This document shows positions 27,995 to 37,591 of a DNA stretch of 64,000 bases, in pieces; within the stretch, counting starts at the first letter, position 1; every line of letters begins with the position of its first letter. Source of the stretch: Polycyclovorans sp. (lineage in GTDB: Bacteria > Pseudomonadota > Gammaproteobacteria > Nevskiales > Nevskiaceae); assembly GCA_002706265.1 (NCBI GenBank), contig PAKU01000020.1, forward strand, positions 56,816 to 120,815, read 5' to 3'. Under the pieces are notes generated by a model. The model saw nothing but the letters and a program-made list of their open reading frames with translations. It made no database searches and was not told where the DNA came from. Both the position numbers and the translations under genes were made by a program.

Positions 27995-28585
27995 ATGCCC
28001 ATGTTGCCCCCCATGTCCCGTCTGGCCGGCCTTGTGGCCGTGTTGATGCTGACCACGCTGCCGGTACAGGCCGCGGTCGTTGATCTCAATGTCGGCGATG
28101 ACAGCTTCAGCGGCCAGTTCACCGGGACTGCCCCCAGCGTTCGCGAGAACACGGCCGAGTACCAGTTCGGCTTCATTGTCCGGCCCGACGACGAGCCCGA
28201 GCTGCAGCAGTTTCACGGCCAGTTTCTGGTGACCGGCGATGCCGGTGCCGCCGAGTTCGATCTGCGCGCCGGCCTGGGCGCGCGGCTGGTGTACATGGAC
28301 ATCGGTCCCTTCGACGGCTTCGCCCTGGCCTTTGGCGGCGAGGCGCGCGCCAAGATCCCCACCATGGACCGGCTGTCGGTGGGCGCCTACGGCTTTATCG
28401 CGCCCAGCGTGACCTCTTTCAGTGAAGTCGAGGGCTATACCCAGATCGGCGCTGATGTGGCCTATGAGGTCATTCGCGGCGGTTCGATCTATCTCGGCGC
28501 CCGTCATGTCGGCTACAAGTTTGACGACGCCGGCCGCTTCACGGCCGACAACGGCATGCACGTCGGCCTGCGGCTGGCGTTTTAA
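27995..28585 (+). CDS. YfaZ-like outer-membrane beta-barrel protein
   Basis: A 196-residue protein with a signal peptide ending at QA around residue 28, then alternating beta strands and a C-terminal phenylalanine (GLRLAF), as expected for an outer-membrane barrel. The pattern resembles the YfaZ family, whose role is not defined. ATG 27995 follows AGGAG by 9 bases; the frame is open upstream into lpd but that part lacks a signal peptide. It starts 19 bases after lpd and may be co-transcribed with it. Confidence 0.7.
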   Translation: MPMLPPMSRLAGLVAVLMLTTLPVQAAVVDLNVGDDSFSGQFTGTAPSVRENTAEYQFGFIVRPDDEPELQQFHGQFLVTGDAGAAEFDLRAGLGARLVYMDIGPFDGFALAFGGEARAKIPTMDRLSVGAYGFIAPSVTSFSEVEGYTQIGADVAYEVIRGGSIYLGARHVGYKFDDAGRFTADNGMHVGLRLAF

Positions 28586-28606
28586 GGGCCGGGACGAGAA
28601 CACACC

Positions 28607-29323
28607 ATGGGACGTGGCCCGAGTATCGCCAACCGCAAAGGTGCATCCGATGCACAACGCGGGCGGTTGTTCACCAAATTGATCCGTGAAATCAGCATGG
28701 CCGCGCGACAGGGCGGCGCCGATCCGGACAACAACGGTCGCCTCAGTCTGGCGATCAGCCGCGCCTTGTCGCAAAACATGCCCAAGGACACCATCGAGCG
28801 CGCCATCAAGCGTGCCGCGGGTGAAGGCGCCGACGCCACGCAGGAAATCCGCTACGAAGGCTATGCCCCCGGCGGCGTGGCGGTGATGGTGGACTGCATG
28901 ACCGACAACCCGACGCGCACGGTCGCCGAGGTGCGCCATGCGTTTTCCAAGCTGGGCGGCAGTCTCGGTACCAGCGGCTCGGTGGCGTACATGTTCAGCG
29001 AGCAGGGGCAGCTGTTGCTTGAGCTTGACGACGACGCCCTCGAAGAAAAGCTGCTGGAGCTGGCCTTGGACGCCGGTGCCGACGACGTGATCAGCGATGG
29101 CGGCATCGTCGAGGTGGTCACTGCGCCGGCGCAATTTGCAGCGGTCAAGGCGGCGGTCGACACCCTGGGCGTGGCCTATCTGGAGGCCGCCGTCGTGCAG
29201 CGTCCGGCAACCACGGTGGCGGTGCAGGGCGAAGACGCCGAACGCGTGGCGAAATTGATCGAGCGGCTGGAAGAGCTGGACGATGTGCAAAGCGTCTACG
29301 CCAACGCAGACTGGCCCGACTGA
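28607..29323 (+). CDS. yebC: YebC/PmpR family regulatory or translation factor
   Basis: A 238-residue protein of the YebC/TACO1 family. Members act as transcriptional regulators or help ribosomes through difficult stretches; the choice is not made by sequence. It has the N-terminal GRGPSIANRKGASDAQRGRL segment, DNNGRLSLAI, MPKDTIERAIKRA and the YEGYAPGGVA motif. The usual opening is MAGHSKWANIKH, so this N-terminus is a family variant. It precedes ruvC by two bases, the standard gammaproteobacterial order. Confidence 0.92.
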   Translation: MGRGPSIANRKGASDAQRGRLFTKLIREISMAARQGGADPDNNGRLSLAISRALSQNMPKDTIERAIKRAAGEGADATQEIRYEGYAPGGVAVMVDCMTDNPTRTVAEVRHAFSKLGGSLGTSGSVAYMFSEQGQLLLELDDDALEEKLLELALDAGADDVISDGGIVEVVTAPAQFAAVKAAVDTLGVAYLEAAVVQRPATTVAVQGEDAERVAKLIERLEELDDVQSVYANADWPD

Positions 29324-29325
29324 GG

Positions 29326-29838
29326 GTGACCCGCATCATCGGCATCGATCCCGGCTCCCGCTATACCGGATTTGGCGTGATCGACATTGTCGGTCGCAGT
29401 GAGCGTTACGTGGGATGTGGTCGCATCAACAGCATGGCCGGCTCGATGGCCGAGCGGCTCAACCTCATTTTCACGCGTCTCGGTGAGGTCATCCACGAAT
29501 ATCGGCCCGATGAAGCGGCACTGGAAGAAACCTTCGTGAATCGCGTCAATGCCGCCAGCGCACTGGTGCTGGGGCAGGCACGCGGCGTGGCGTTCTGCGC
29601 GCTGGGCGTCAAGGGCCTGACGGTGGCCGAGTACAGCGCCTCGCAGGTCAAGCAGGCGGTGACCGGGTCGGGCCGCGCCGACAAGGCGCAGATTCAGCAG
29701 ATGGTCTGCCTGCTGTTGAAACTTGAAGCGGCTCCCGTGAGCGATGCCGCCGACGCACTGGCCGTGGCCTTGACGCACGCGCGGGTGCGCGCCACGCGCA
29801 TGGCGACCGGGCAGGCTTACGCGGGATCGTGGAAATGA
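29326..29838 (+). CDS. ruvC: Holliday junction endonuclease
   Basis: Cuts four-way DNA junctions in recombination repair. The 170-residue protein carries all four acidic catalytic residues: Asp in IIGIDPGSRYTGFG, Glu in ALEETFVNR, and the two Asp of SDAADALAVALTHA. GTG start, two bases after yebC. Its stop overlaps the ruvA ATG. Confidence 0.97.
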   Translation: MTRIIGIDPGSRYTGFGVIDIVGRSERYVGCGRINSMAGSMAERLNLIFTRLGEVIHEYRPDEAALEETFVNRVNAASALVLGQARGVAFCALGVKGLTVAEYSASQVKQAVTGSGRADKAQIQQMVCLLLKLEAAPVSDAADALAVALTHARVRATRMATGQAYAGSWK

Positions 29839-30428
29839 TTGGCCGCCTGCACGGCAAACTGGTCACCAAGGCGCCGCCGGCGCTGATGGTGGACGTGGGC
29901 GGCGTCGGCTACGAAGTCGAGGCGCCGATGTCGACCTTCTACGCGCTGCCGGCGCTGGGCGAAACGGTGACCTTGCACACTCATCTGGTGATACGCGACG
30001 AGGCGCATCTGCTGTTCGGCTTCGGCTCGCTGACCGAACGCAAATTGTTCCGTGACCTGATCCGCGTGTCGGCCATTGGACCCAAGCTGGCCCTGGCGAT
30101 CCTGTCCGGCATGCAGGTCGACGAATTCTGGAACTCGGTGCGGGCCGGTGATGTGGCGCGCTTTTCCAGGCTCCCCGGCATCGGCAAGAAAACCGCCGAG
30201 CGACTGATCATGGAACTGCGCGACAAGGCGGGGGCCACGACCGCGGAGGGCCTGTCAGCCGGCTATGGCGGCGCCGCGCCGATTGGCGCCTTGCAGGAGG
30301 CGCGGGCGGCGCTGGCCTCGCTGGGCTACAAGCCAGCGGAAGTCGAGCGTCTCAGTCAGGCCGTGTTTGAAGAGGGGCTGGACACCGAGACGCTGATACA
30401 GCGCGCCCTGAAGCGGGCCATTCGATGA
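29835..30428 (+). CDS. ruvA: Holliday junction branch migration subunit
   Basis: Tetrameric protein that binds the junction and positions RuvB. The 197-residue protein begins MIGRLHGKL as expected; the ATG at 29835 overlaps the ruvC stop and is preferred to the GTG two codons earlier. Helix-hairpin-helix motifs include [16 protein letters not shown]. The C-terminal domain III (residues 145-197) binds RuvB. It overlaps ruvB by four bases. Confidence 0.97.
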   Translation: MIGRLHGKLVTKAPPALMVDVGGVGYEVEAPMSTFYALPALGETVTLHTHLVIRDEAHLLFGFGSLTERKLFRDLIRVSAIGPKLALAILSGMQVDEFWNSVRAGDVARFSRLPGIGKKTAERLIMELRDKAGATTAEGLSAGYGGAAPIGALQEARAALASLGYKPAEVERLSQAVFEEGLDTETLIQRALKRAIR

Positions 30429-31456
30429 GTGACGAGCGCTTGGTCTCGGGGCAGCGCGCCGACGAAGAGCTGCGCATCGAGCGCGCCATCCGGCCGCAAA
30501 GCCTCAGGGATTACGTTGGGCAGCCACGCGTCGTCGAGCAGATGGGCATCGCCATCGAGGCGGCGCGCCGCCGGTCCGAGGCGCTGGATCATGTGCTCAT
30601 CTTCGGGCCGCCGGGCCTGGGCAAAACCACGCTGGCGCATATTCTCGCGGCTGAGATGGGCGTCAACCTGCGGCAGACCTCAGGGCCAGTGCTGGAACGG
30701 GCCGGGGACCTCGCGGCCCTGCTGACCAATCTTGAGCCGCACGACCTGTTGTTCGTCGATGAAATTCACCGTTTGTCGCCGGTGGTCGAAGAAGTCCTTT
30801 ATCCGGCAATGGAGGACTACCAACTCGACATCATGATTGGCGAAGGCCCCGCCGCCCGCTCCATCCGCATCGATCTGCCGCCGTTCACCCTGGTGGGAGC
30901 CACCACCCGCGCCGGCAGTCTCACCAGCCCGCTGCGAGACCGGTTCGGCATCGTGCAGCGGCTGGAGTTTTACTCGGTGCCTGATCTGGTCTCGATCGTT
31001 GCCCGTTCCGCCAGCATTCTGCAGGTGACGCTGGAGCCCGAGGGCGCGCAGGAAATCGCGCGTCGCGCGCGTGGAACCCCGCGCATTGCCAACCGGCTGC
31101 TGCGTCGGGTGCGCGACTACGCCGAGGTTCGGGCCGACGGCGTGATCACCGCCGCCATCGCCGCCGAGGCGCTGCAAATGCTTGAAGTCGACAGCAATGG
31201 CTTCGACCTGATGGACAGGCGCCTGCTGTTGATGCTCATCGAGCGTTTCGACGGCGGCCCGGCGGGGCTCGACAACCTTGCCGCGGCCATAGGCGAGGCG
31301 CGTGAGACCATCGAGGACGTGATCGAGCCGTATCTGATCCAGCAGGGCTATCTGATGCGCACGCCCCGCGGCCGCGTGGCAGGACGGCTCGCCTTTCAGC
31401 ATTACGGCCTGCGCGTTCCCGAGCGGCTGGCCACACCGGATCTGTTTCAACAATGA
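30425..31456 (+). CDS. ruvB: Holliday junction branch migration ATPase
   Basis: Hexameric AAA+ motor that drives branch migration. The 343-residue protein has Walker [13 protein letters not shown] near residue 60, Walker [13 protein letters not shown], sensor 1 [20 protein letters not shown] with the arginine finger, and a C-terminal winged helix with [11 protein letters not shown] start overlapping ruvA; its stop overlaps the ybgC start. Confidence 0.98.
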   Translation: MSDERLVSGQRADEELRIERAIRPQSLRDYVGQPRVVEQMGIAIEAARRRSEALDHVLIFGPPGLGKTTLAHILAAEMGVNLRQTSGPVLERAGDLAALLTNLEPHDLLFVDEIHRLSPVVEEVLYPAMEDYQLDIMIGEGPAARSIRIDLPPFTLVGATTRAGSLTSPLRDRFGIVQRLEFYSVPDLVSIVARSASILQVTLEPEGAQEIARRARGTPRIANRLLRRVRDYAEVRADGVITAAIAAEALQMLEVDSNGFDLMDRRLLLMLIERFDGGPAGLDNLAAAIGEARETIEDVIEPYLIQQGYLMRTPRGRVAGRLAFQHYGLRVPERLATPDLFQQ

Positions 31457-31863
31457 ACAACAGCGCGCATGAACTGCAACTGCGGGTCTATTGGGAAGAC
31501 ACGGACGCCAGTGGCGTGGTCTACCACGCCAATTATCTGAAATGGGCCGAGCGGGGGCGCACCGAGTGGCTGCGGGCCCTGGGCGGCGAGCAGCAACGCT
31601 GGATCGTTGAGGCGGGCATCGCCTTTACCGTGGCAGAGATGACCGTGCGCTATCGCCGCCCCGCGCGGCTGGATGACCGGGTGCTGATCAAGACCGAGCT
31701 GGGGGTGCAACGGCGGGCCAGCCTGATGTTCGAGCAACGCGTCCTGCTTGCCGACAGCGGCGAATTGCTGGCCCAGATGTCGGTTAAAGCGGGCTGCGTC
31801 GACGTAAAAACGTTCCGTCCGCGGCCACTGCCTGAGTGGTTTTTCAGTCAGAATAGTGGTTGA
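31453..31863 (+). CDS. ybgC: Tol-Pal associated acyl-CoA thioesterase
   Basis: A 136-residue hotdog-fold thioesterase of the 4-hydroxybenzoyl-CoA type. The catalytic aspartate lies in [23 protein letters not shown]. Substrates are acyl-CoA or acyl-ACP, with a proposed link to phospholipid metabolism at the envelope. It opens the tol-pal run, overlapping ruvB, so here tol-pal may be read from the ruv operon as well as from its own promoter. Confidence 0.94.
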   Translation: MNNSAHELQLRVYWEDTDASGVVYHANYLKWAERGRTEWLRALGGEQQRWIVEAGIAFTVAEMTVRYRRPARLDDRVLIKTELGVQRRASLMFEQRVLLADSGELLAQMSVKAGCVDVKTFRPRPLPEWFFSQNSG

Positions 31864-31894
31864 TTGTTTCCCCCACATTTCTTGAGGATCTGGC

Positions 31895-32578
31895 ATGCCG
31901 TCGGATATGTCGTTTACCCACCTGATCGCCAGCGCCAGTCTGTTTGCACAACTTGTGTTGGTGGTGCTGCTGTTGGGGTCGGTGCTTTCCTGGGCGCTGA
32001 TCTTCTCCAAACGCGGCCTGCTGCGCCGCCTGGATGACGACGCCAACGCCTTCGACGAACAGTTCTGGAGTGGCGGCAACCTGGCCGATCTGCATGAGCA
32101 GACCCGCCGCGAAGAAGATCTCCAAGGCATTGCGGCCATCTTCAACGCCGGTTACGAGGAATACACCCGTCAACAGACCGGCGGCCGACTGGACCCCGAT
32201 GATGCGGTGGCCGCCATCCAGCGTCAGATGCGCGTGGCGCAGGTTCGAGAGATGGAACGGGCCGAAAACGGCCTGTCGCTGCTGGCGACCATTGGCTCCG
32301 TCAGTCCGTACGTCGGCCTGTTGGGCACCGTCTGGGGCATCATGAACGCGTTCATCGGCATCGGCCAGATGCAGAATGCCTCGCTTGCCGCCGTGGCGCC
32401 GGGTATTGCCGAGGCGCTGATCGCCACTGCAATGGGCCTGATCGCGGCCATTCCGGCGTACATCGCTTACAACATTTTCAGCCGCAGCATTGAGCGGCTC
32501 GAAAACCGGTTCGCGACCTTCTCCGACGAAATGATTGGCATCGTTGAGCGCAGTCTGCGCAGCAGCCAGCGCGGCTAA
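31895..32578 (+). CDS. tolQ: Tol-Pal inner-membrane proton-channel subunit
   Basis: Forms the proton-driven motor with TolR that energises TolA during cell constriction. The 227-residue protein has three membrane helices (about residues 17-37, 135-160, 170-195) and the MotA/TolQ/ExbB core SPYVGLLGTVWGIMNAF. ATG start with GAGGA upstream. Confidence 0.96.
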   Translation: MPSDMSFTHLIASASLFAQLVLVVLLLGSVLSWALIFSKRGLLRRLDDDANAFDEQFWSGGNLADLHEQTRREEDLQGIAAIFNAGYEEYTRQQTGGRLDPDDAVAAIQRQMRVAQVREMERAENGLSLLATIGSVSPYVGLLGTVWGIMNAFIGIGQMQNASLAAVAPGIAEALIATAMGLIAAIPAYIAYNIFSRSIERLENRFATFSDEMIGIVERSLRSSQRG

Positions 32579-32603
32579 GCCCACCAAGAGTCAGGAGCCT
32601 TCC

Positions 32604-33029
32604 ATGGCGCGTCGCAAACTCTCATCCGAAATCAACGTCGTTCCTTACATCGACGTGATGCTGGTGCTGCTGGTCATTTTCATGATCACCGCGCCGCTCA
32701 TGACCCAGGGGATCGAGGTCGACTTGCCGCAGACCGAAGCGCAATCGATCTCCACCGATGACGAGCCCACGATCGTGTCCGTCGATGACCGGGGGCAGTA
32801 CTTCCTCAACCGCGGAGAGCGGCCCACGGAACCTCTGGATCTGGGTGCACTGGCAGAACAGGTCCGGATTCTGGTCGAGGCCGACCCCGAACAGTTGATC
32901 CTGCTTGAAGGAGATGCCGCCGCCCAGTACGCGTCGGTGGCGCAGGCGATGTCGACCTTGCAGGGCATTGGCGTGAAAAAGATCGGGTTCATCACCAAGC
33001 CCACGGAAGCCGTCAGGACGGGCGGCTGA
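32604..33029 (+). CDS. tolR: Tol-Pal motor subunit
   Basis: A 141-residue ExbD/TolR-family protein with one membrane helix. The proton-path aspartate is in VVPYIDVMLVLLVIFMITAP, and a periplasmic domain follows. The ATG at 32604 is set by AGGAG 7 bases upstream. It follows tolQ by 25 bases and precedes tolA by 4. Confidence 0.95.
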   Translation: MARRKLSSEINVVPYIDVMLVLLVIFMITAPLMTQGIEVDLPQTEAQSISTDDEPTIVSVDDRGQYFLNRGERPTEPLDLGALAEQVRILVEADPEQLILLEGDAAAQYASVAQAMSTLQGIGVKKIGFITKPTEAVRTGG

Positions 33030-33033
33030 GCCC

Positions 33034-34128
33034 ATGGGCGTTCGTCGAATCCACCTGGCGCTGGCCGCACTGGCGCACTTGCTGTTTCTGCTTGCGCTGA
33101 TCTTCTTGCCACAGCTGTTCGAGCGTGAACCAGAGTTGATCGAGTACATGGAAGTGTCTCTGGTCGAGCCGCTGCCCGACGCGACGCCCCCGCCACGTGC
33201 CACACCGCCACCAACGGTAGAGCCTACGCCGCCGCCCACGCCACCCCCGACGCCGCCCCCCACACCGCCGCCGTCGGCCAAACCGACGCCTCCGCCGACG
33301 CCCGCGCCCACGGCCAAGCCGACCGAGGACCCCGCCGTCGCGGTGAAAAAATTCACGGATGCCATCGCCCTCAAGCTTGACTGCAACAACATCGGCGCCA
33401 TGCGGGACGAAGCGCGTCGCGGCAATGCCGCCCAGCGCGAGGCGGCTTTGCGCGTGATTGCAGACCGTCAGCGCGCCTGCGAGCGTGAGGCTGAAGAAAA
33501 GAAGGAAAAGCAGGAGCAGGAACAGCGCAAGATCGAAGAGCAGGTAGCAGCCGCCAAGGCCGCCGCCGCAGAGGCCGAACGCAAGCGCGAGATAGAAGAG
33601 CAGCGCAAGCGTGAAGAAGAAGTCAAACGCAAGATCGAAGAAGAGGCGCAGCGCAAGCGCGAGGAAGAAGAGCGCAAGCGCCGCGAAGAACAGGAACGCA
33701 TCGAGCAGGCCAAGCGCGCCCGTGAAGAGGCCGAGCGGCAGCGTCTGGCCGCCGAGCAGGAAGCCCGCGAGGCGGCCATTCGCGCGCAGATCGAGGCCGA
33801 GCAGCAGGCGATTCGTCAGGCCCGTGTCGGCCGCGCGCTGAGCCAGTGGGAGCGCGATGTGATTCGGGTGCTGCGAAACAACATCCGCCTCCCCCCCGGC
33901 GTGCCTGAGGACCTCGTGGCGCGCGTTATCATCCAGGTTCTGGAGGATGGCACCGTGATGAATGCCAGACTCGCTGACCGTTCAGGTAACGCGACGTACG
34001 ATGACGAAGTTGTGCGGGCCATTGAACGCAGCAACCCATTGCCACCCATCCGCGAGCCATTGCTGATGGATGAAATTCGGAAGCAGGGCGGTGTTGCGCT
34101 TCGCTTTACACCGGCACAACTACGTTAA
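33034..34128 (+). CDS. tolA: TolA, periplasm-spanning Tol-Pal protein
   Basis: Connects the TolQR motor to TolB and Pal. The 364-residue protein has an N-terminal membrane helix, a proline/threonine-rich stretch (about residues 49-105), a segment holding two cysteines, a long Glu/Lys/Arg-rich coiled coil (about 145-265) and a C-terminal TonB/TolA-like domain from WERDVIRVLRNNI. The proline-rich stretch between anchor and coil is more typical of TonB than of E. coli TolA; position between tolR and tolB still makes TolA the sound call. Confidence 0.93.
   Translation: MGVRRIHLALAALAHLLFLLALIFLPQLFEREPELIEYMEVSLVEPLPDATPPPRATPPPTVEPTPPPTPPPTPPPTPPPSAKPTPPPTPAPTAKPTEDPAVAVKKFTDAIALKLDCNNIGAMRDEARRGNAAQREAALRVIADRQRACEREAEEKKEKQEQEQRKIEEQVAAAKAAAAEAERKREIEEQRKREEEVKRKIEEEAQRKREEEERKRREEQERIEQAKRAREEAERQRLAAEQEAREAAIRAQIEAEQQAIRQARVGRALSQWERDVIRVLRNNIRLPPGVPEDLVARVIIQVLEDGTVMNARLADRSGNATYDDEVVRAIERSNPLPPIREPLLMDEIRKQGGVALRFTPAQLR
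33196..33330 (+). repeat. proline/threonine codon repeats inside tolA
   Basis: Imperfect tandem repeats of a short C-rich unit encode repeated PPPT/TPPP motifs. Such tracts can vary in copy number by slipped pairing; the region codes for an extended, stiff periplasmic segment. Confidence 0.75.
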
Positions 34129-34138
34129 AGAGATGACG

Positions 34139-35443
34139 ATGCTCAAACAAAGACAAACGTTTCGCAGCCTGTGGGTCGCCCTCATTTTCTTTGGGGTCAG
34201 CTCGGCTGCGTGGGCCCAGCTTGAGATCACGGTCTCGGGTGGGCAGGAGTCGGCAAGACCCATTGCCGTGGTTCCGTTCGCCAAGCCCGGCAGTATCGAG
34301 GCCGATGTTGCCAGCATCATCGAAGCCAACCTGAGCCGAACGGGCCTGTTCGAGACCATGTCGCGCGACAGCATGCTGGAGCGCCCTACCGACATCGCCA
34401 ATTTCAACAGCTCCAACTGGCGCGCGGTGCGCATGGAAAATGTCGTGATCGGGCAACTCAAGCTTGACCCGGCCACCGGCAATGTCGGCGCCCGCTTCTG
34501 GCTGGTCGACACCCTGCTCAACGAGCAGTTGCTCGGGTTTGACATGCCGCCGGTGCCGCCGTCGCAGGTCCGGTATCTGGCGCATCAGATCTCTGACCTG
34601 ATCTTCGAGAAATTGACCGGCATTCCCGGCGCGTTCAACACGCGCCTCGCCTACGTTGCCGCCCAGGGGCTTGGATTCGAGCGACGATTCCAGCTCATCG
34701 TCTCTGACGCCGACGGGTACAACCCACGCACCATCGCCACGTCCCGCGAACCGATCATGTCGCCGGCATGGTCGCCCGACCGTGCCCGCCTGGCCTACGT
34801 GGGATACGAGCGCGGTCGCTCGGCCATTTACATGCATGAACTGCGCACCGGGCAGGTCAAGACCCTGGTGTCGGAACGCGGCATCAACGGCTCTCCGGCC
34901 TGGTCACCCGACGGCACCAAGTTGGCGGTCACGCTGTCGTTTGAGACCAACCCCGATATTTATGTGATCGATATCGCAACGGGGCGCCGCAATCGGCTGA
35001 CCAAGCACTTCGGAATCGACACGGAGCCTGCATGGTCCCCCGATAGGCGCGAGATCGTCTTCACCTCCGACCGTGGCGGCAACCCGCATATCTATCGGGT
35101 GCCGGTCAGCGGCGGTGAGCCTGAGCGCCTCACCTTCCAGGGCCGCCAGAACCTCAGGGCCAGCTACTCGCCCGACGGTCGCGATCTGGTGCTGATCAAC
35201 CTCGATTCAGGGGCTTACCGTGTTGCCACCTTCAATCTCAGCTCCAAGCGCATGAACCTGCTGACCGAAGGGCGGCTGGATGAGAGCCCAAGTTTCGCGC
35301 CCAACGGCGCCGTCATTATCTATGCGACGCAGCGTGGAAATTCGGCCGAATTGGGCACCGTTTCGACAGACGGCCGTATCAAGAGCCGCCTGCGTCAGAC
35401 CGGCGATGTCCGCGAGCCGGCGTGGTCCCCGCTGTCCCCTTGA
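34139..35443 (+). CDS. tolB: Tol-Pal periplasmic beta-propeller
   Basis: Periplasmic protein that binds Pal and is displaced by TolA. The 434-residue protein has a signal peptide ending AWA near residue 26, an N-terminal alpha/beta domain and a six-bladed propeller with repeated SPAWSPD-type motifs (WSPDRARLAY, WSPDGTKLAV, WSPDRREIVF, YSPDGRDLVL). The ATG at 34139 is preferred because AAAGAG lies 6-7 bases before it; an ATG two codons earlier is too close to that site. Confidence 0.95.
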   Translation: MLKQRQTFRSLWVALIFFGVSSAAWAQLEITVSGGQESARPIAVVPFAKPGSIEADVASIIEANLSRTGLFETMSRDSMLERPTDIANFNSSNWRAVRMENVVIGQLKLDPATGNVGARFWLVDTLLNEQLLGFDMPPVPPSQVRYLAHQISDLIFEKLTGIPGAFNTRLAYVAAQGLGFERRFQLIVSDADGYNPRTIATSREPIMSPAWSPDRARLAYVGYERGRSAIYMHELRTGQVKTLVSERGINGSPAWSPDGTKLAVTLSFETNPDIYVIDIATGRRNRLTKHFGIDTEPAWSPDRREIVFTSDRGGNPHIYRVPVSGGEPERLTFQGRQNLRASYSPDGRDLVLINLDSGAYRVATFNLSSKRMNLLTEGRLDESPSFAPNGAVIIYATQRGNSAELGTVSTDGRIKSRLRQTGDVREPAWSPLSP

Positions 35444-35481
35444 ACCCCAGTCATTGAAATCAATCCTTAGGATCACCTGCC

Positions 35482-36021
35482 ATGAATTTCCCGTCCCTTC
35501 GTCTGTGTGCCGTATTGTTGGTCGTCGGCGGGCTGAGCGCCTGCGCCTCCGGGGGCTCCAAAGACGCCATCGACCGGTCGCCGTCCCCCGCCGCTGAACG
35601 CCCGGCGACCCGACCCCTCCAGGACTTCTCGGGTCGTGACGCCAACAGCCTGTCTGCCGCCGAGCAGGCGCGCGTGGAAATGGAAGCGGCGTTGGCCAGA
35701 AACATCGTCTACTTCGAATACGATCAGGACACCCTGACCTCAGAAGGCGCCAGTACCGTCCGTGCGTTTGCCGACTATCTGCTCAGCAACCCTGCCGCCC
35801 GGGTGCGCCTTGAAGGTCATGCCGACGAGCGTGGCACCCGCGAGTACAACCTTGCGCTGGCCGAGCGTCGCAGCCGCGCGGTTGAAGCCGCACTGACCCG
35901 CGCGGGCGTCACCTCGGCTCAGATCACCTCGCTGAGCTACGGCGAAGAACGCCCCACCTGTGCTGAAAGCACCGAATCGTGCTGGAGCCAGAACCGTCGG
36001 GTGGAGATCATTCGACTGTGA
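35482..36021 (+). CDS. pal: peptidoglycan-associated lipoprotein
   Basis: Outer-membrane lipoprotein that binds peptidoglycan and TolB. The 179-residue protein has a signal peptide with lipobox GGLSAC (Cys21), a flexible linker and an OmpA-like domain with VRLEGHADERGTREYN and the peptidoglycan-binding LAERRS region. SD-like TAGGAT precedes the ATG. The stop overlaps the cpoB GTG. Confidence 0.97.
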   Translation: MNFPSLRLCAVLLVVGGLSACASGGSKDAIDRSPSPAAERPATRPLQDFSGRDANSLSAAEQARVEMEAALARNIVYFEYDQDTLTSEGASTVRAFADYLLSNPAARVRLEGHADERGTREYNLALAERRSRAVEAALTRAGVTSAQITSLSYGEERPTCAESTESCWSQNRRVEIIRL

Positions 36022-36890
36022 TCAAGACCGCCCCCCTGAATTTGCGACTCAGTTCGCAACTACTGACGGGCTTGATGGTGCTGGGCGCCGCAAGCCTGAC
36101 CGGATGTGTCACGCCGGGTTCGCCGATATCAGGGGGGGGCGGTAATCTCAGTCCTGAAGAGCGGCGCCTGCAGGATGCCGAGAACGCGCTGGTGATCGTC
36201 AAGCGCCGACTCGATGGCATCGATTCGGCATTGAGCGACAGCGGCGGCAACCTGGCCGGCGAAGTTCGTGACCTGCGCGGTCAGGTTGAAGAACTCAGCA
36301 ACGCAGTCCAACAGCAGGAAGCGCGCTCCAAGCAGATCTTCGTCGAGCTAGAGCAACGCATTCGCCGCCTGGAAGGGGGCTCGTCCTCCTTCAACGGCGG
36401 CGGCGCCATGCCGCCGCTGGTGGGTCTGGGCGGGACGGCGGGGGGTGGGGCCAATGTCGGCGCCAGCCCGGTGCCGTCGGTTGGCGGTGCCAGCGGCGGC
36501 AGTCCCCAGTTCAACGCTGACGAAGAGGCCAGCTATCTGGCCACCTTCGAGATGCTCAAGAACGGCAAGTACGACGAGGCCATCACCGGCTTCCGGCAGC
36601 ACCTTTCACGCTATCCGAACGGCCAGTATTCCGACAATGCCGTTTACTGGATGGCTGAGGCGAGTTTCGTGAAGCGCGACTTCCGTACCGCCCGCTCGGG
36701 ATTCGAGCAGGTGGTGGTGTCGCATCCCGACTCGCCGCGGGCGCCGGATGCCATGTTCAAGCTTGCGCTTGCCCAGGACGAGCTGAAACAGAAGGCTGAG
36801 GCGCGAAGCACCTTGCAACAGTTGGTGTCGCGTTATCCGGACAGCAATGCGGCCCGGCTGGCGCAGCAGCGGCTTGACGCCGCCCGGTGA
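36018..36890 (+). CDS. cpoB: cell division coordinator CpoB/YbgF, predicted lipoprotein form
   Basis: Coordinates peptidoglycan synthesis with outer-membrane constriction by the Tol system. The 290-residue protein has an N-terminal coiled coil (about residues 45-120), a glycine-rich linker and C-terminal TPR repeats (about 165-290). GTG 36018 overlaps the pal stop. The N-terminal signal ends in AASLTGC, a good lipobox with Cys30, whereas E. coli CpoB is a soluble periplasmic protein; lipidation is inference. The stop overlaps queE. Confidence 0.92.
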   Translation: MIKTAPLNLRLSSQLLTGLMVLGAASLTGCVTPGSPISGGGGNLSPEERRLQDAENALVIVKRRLDGIDSALSDSGGNLAGEVRDLRGQVEELSNAVQQQEARSKQIFVELEQRIRRLEGGSSSFNGGGAMPPLVGLGGTAGGGANVGASPVPSVGGASGGSPQFNADEEASYLATFEMLKNGKYDEAITGFRQHLSRYPNGQYSDNAVYWMAEASFVKRDFRTARSGFEQVVVSHPDSPRAPDAMFKLALAQDELKQKAEARSTLQQLVSRYPDSNAARLAQQRLDAAR

Positions 36891-37591
36891 GCCCGCCGGC
36901 GCTGCAACCGGAACGCGTTGAACGCTTGTCCCCGGCCTCAGGCGAGGCCGGGGGAAGGCTGAAAATCACCGAAATATTTCGGTCACTGCAGGGCGAGTCC
37001 GACAGCGTGGGCTGGCCAACCGTGTTTGTCCGACTGACGGGATGCCCGTTGCGCTGCCACTACTGCGATACCGCCTACGCCTTCCACGGTGGCGCGTGGA
37101 AGTCGCTGGATGAGATCGTGGGTACCGTCCGCGATCTGGCAACCCGGCACGTCTGCGTCACCGGTGGCGAACCCTTGGCGCAGAAGCCGGTGTTGACGTT
37201 GATGACACGCCTCAGTGACGCGGGGCACGCGGTTTCCATCGAAACCAGCGGCGCGTTGGACATCAGCGGCATTGACCGCCGCGTGCGTCGCGTGATGGAC
37301 CTCAAGACTCCGGACTCTGGCGAGGTCGCGCGCAATCGCTGGGAGAACCTCAGCGACCTGCGGATGGAGGACGAGGTCAAGTTCGTGATCTGCTCCAGAG
37401 CCGATTACGACTGGGCCAACCAGATGATCGACCAGCACCGCCTGCTCGCGCGCACCCGGGTGCTCTATTCGCCGAGTGCTGATCAACTGCCCGCCCGCCA
37501 GCTTGCCGACTGGATCCTCGAAGACCGTCGGGAAGTCCGCTTTCAAACGCAATTGCACAAGGCGCTCTGGGGCGCCACGCCCGGGCGATGA
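36887..37591 (+). CDS. queE: 7-carboxy-7-deazaguanine synthase
   Basis: Radical SAM enzyme of queuosine precursor synthesis. The 234-residue protein has the CX3CX2C cluster CPLRCHYC (Cys53, Cys57, Cys60) and the SAM-binding [12 protein letters not shown] 36887 overlaps the cpoB stop. About 25 residues precede the usual domain start ([14 protein letters not shown]), so a start closer to that point cannot be excluded. It follows cpoB and precedes queC, a common gammaproteobacterial arrangement. Confidence 0.95.
   Translation: MSPPALQPERVERLSPASGEAGGRLKITEIFRSLQGESDSVGWPTVFVRLTGCPLRCHYCDTAYAFHGGAWKSLDEIVGTVRDLATRHVCVTGGEPLAQKPVLTLMTRLSDAGHAVSIETSGALDISGIDRRVRRVMDLKTPDSGEVARNRWENLSDLRMEDEVKFVICSRADYDWANQMIDQHRLLARTRVLYSPSADQLPARQLADWILEDRREVRFQTQLHKALWGATPGR

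Noticed and set aside
36421..36500. glycine-rich repeat in cpoB as a mobile or regulatory repeat
   Set aside because: It is a coding linker between the coiled coil and TPR domains, common in this family.
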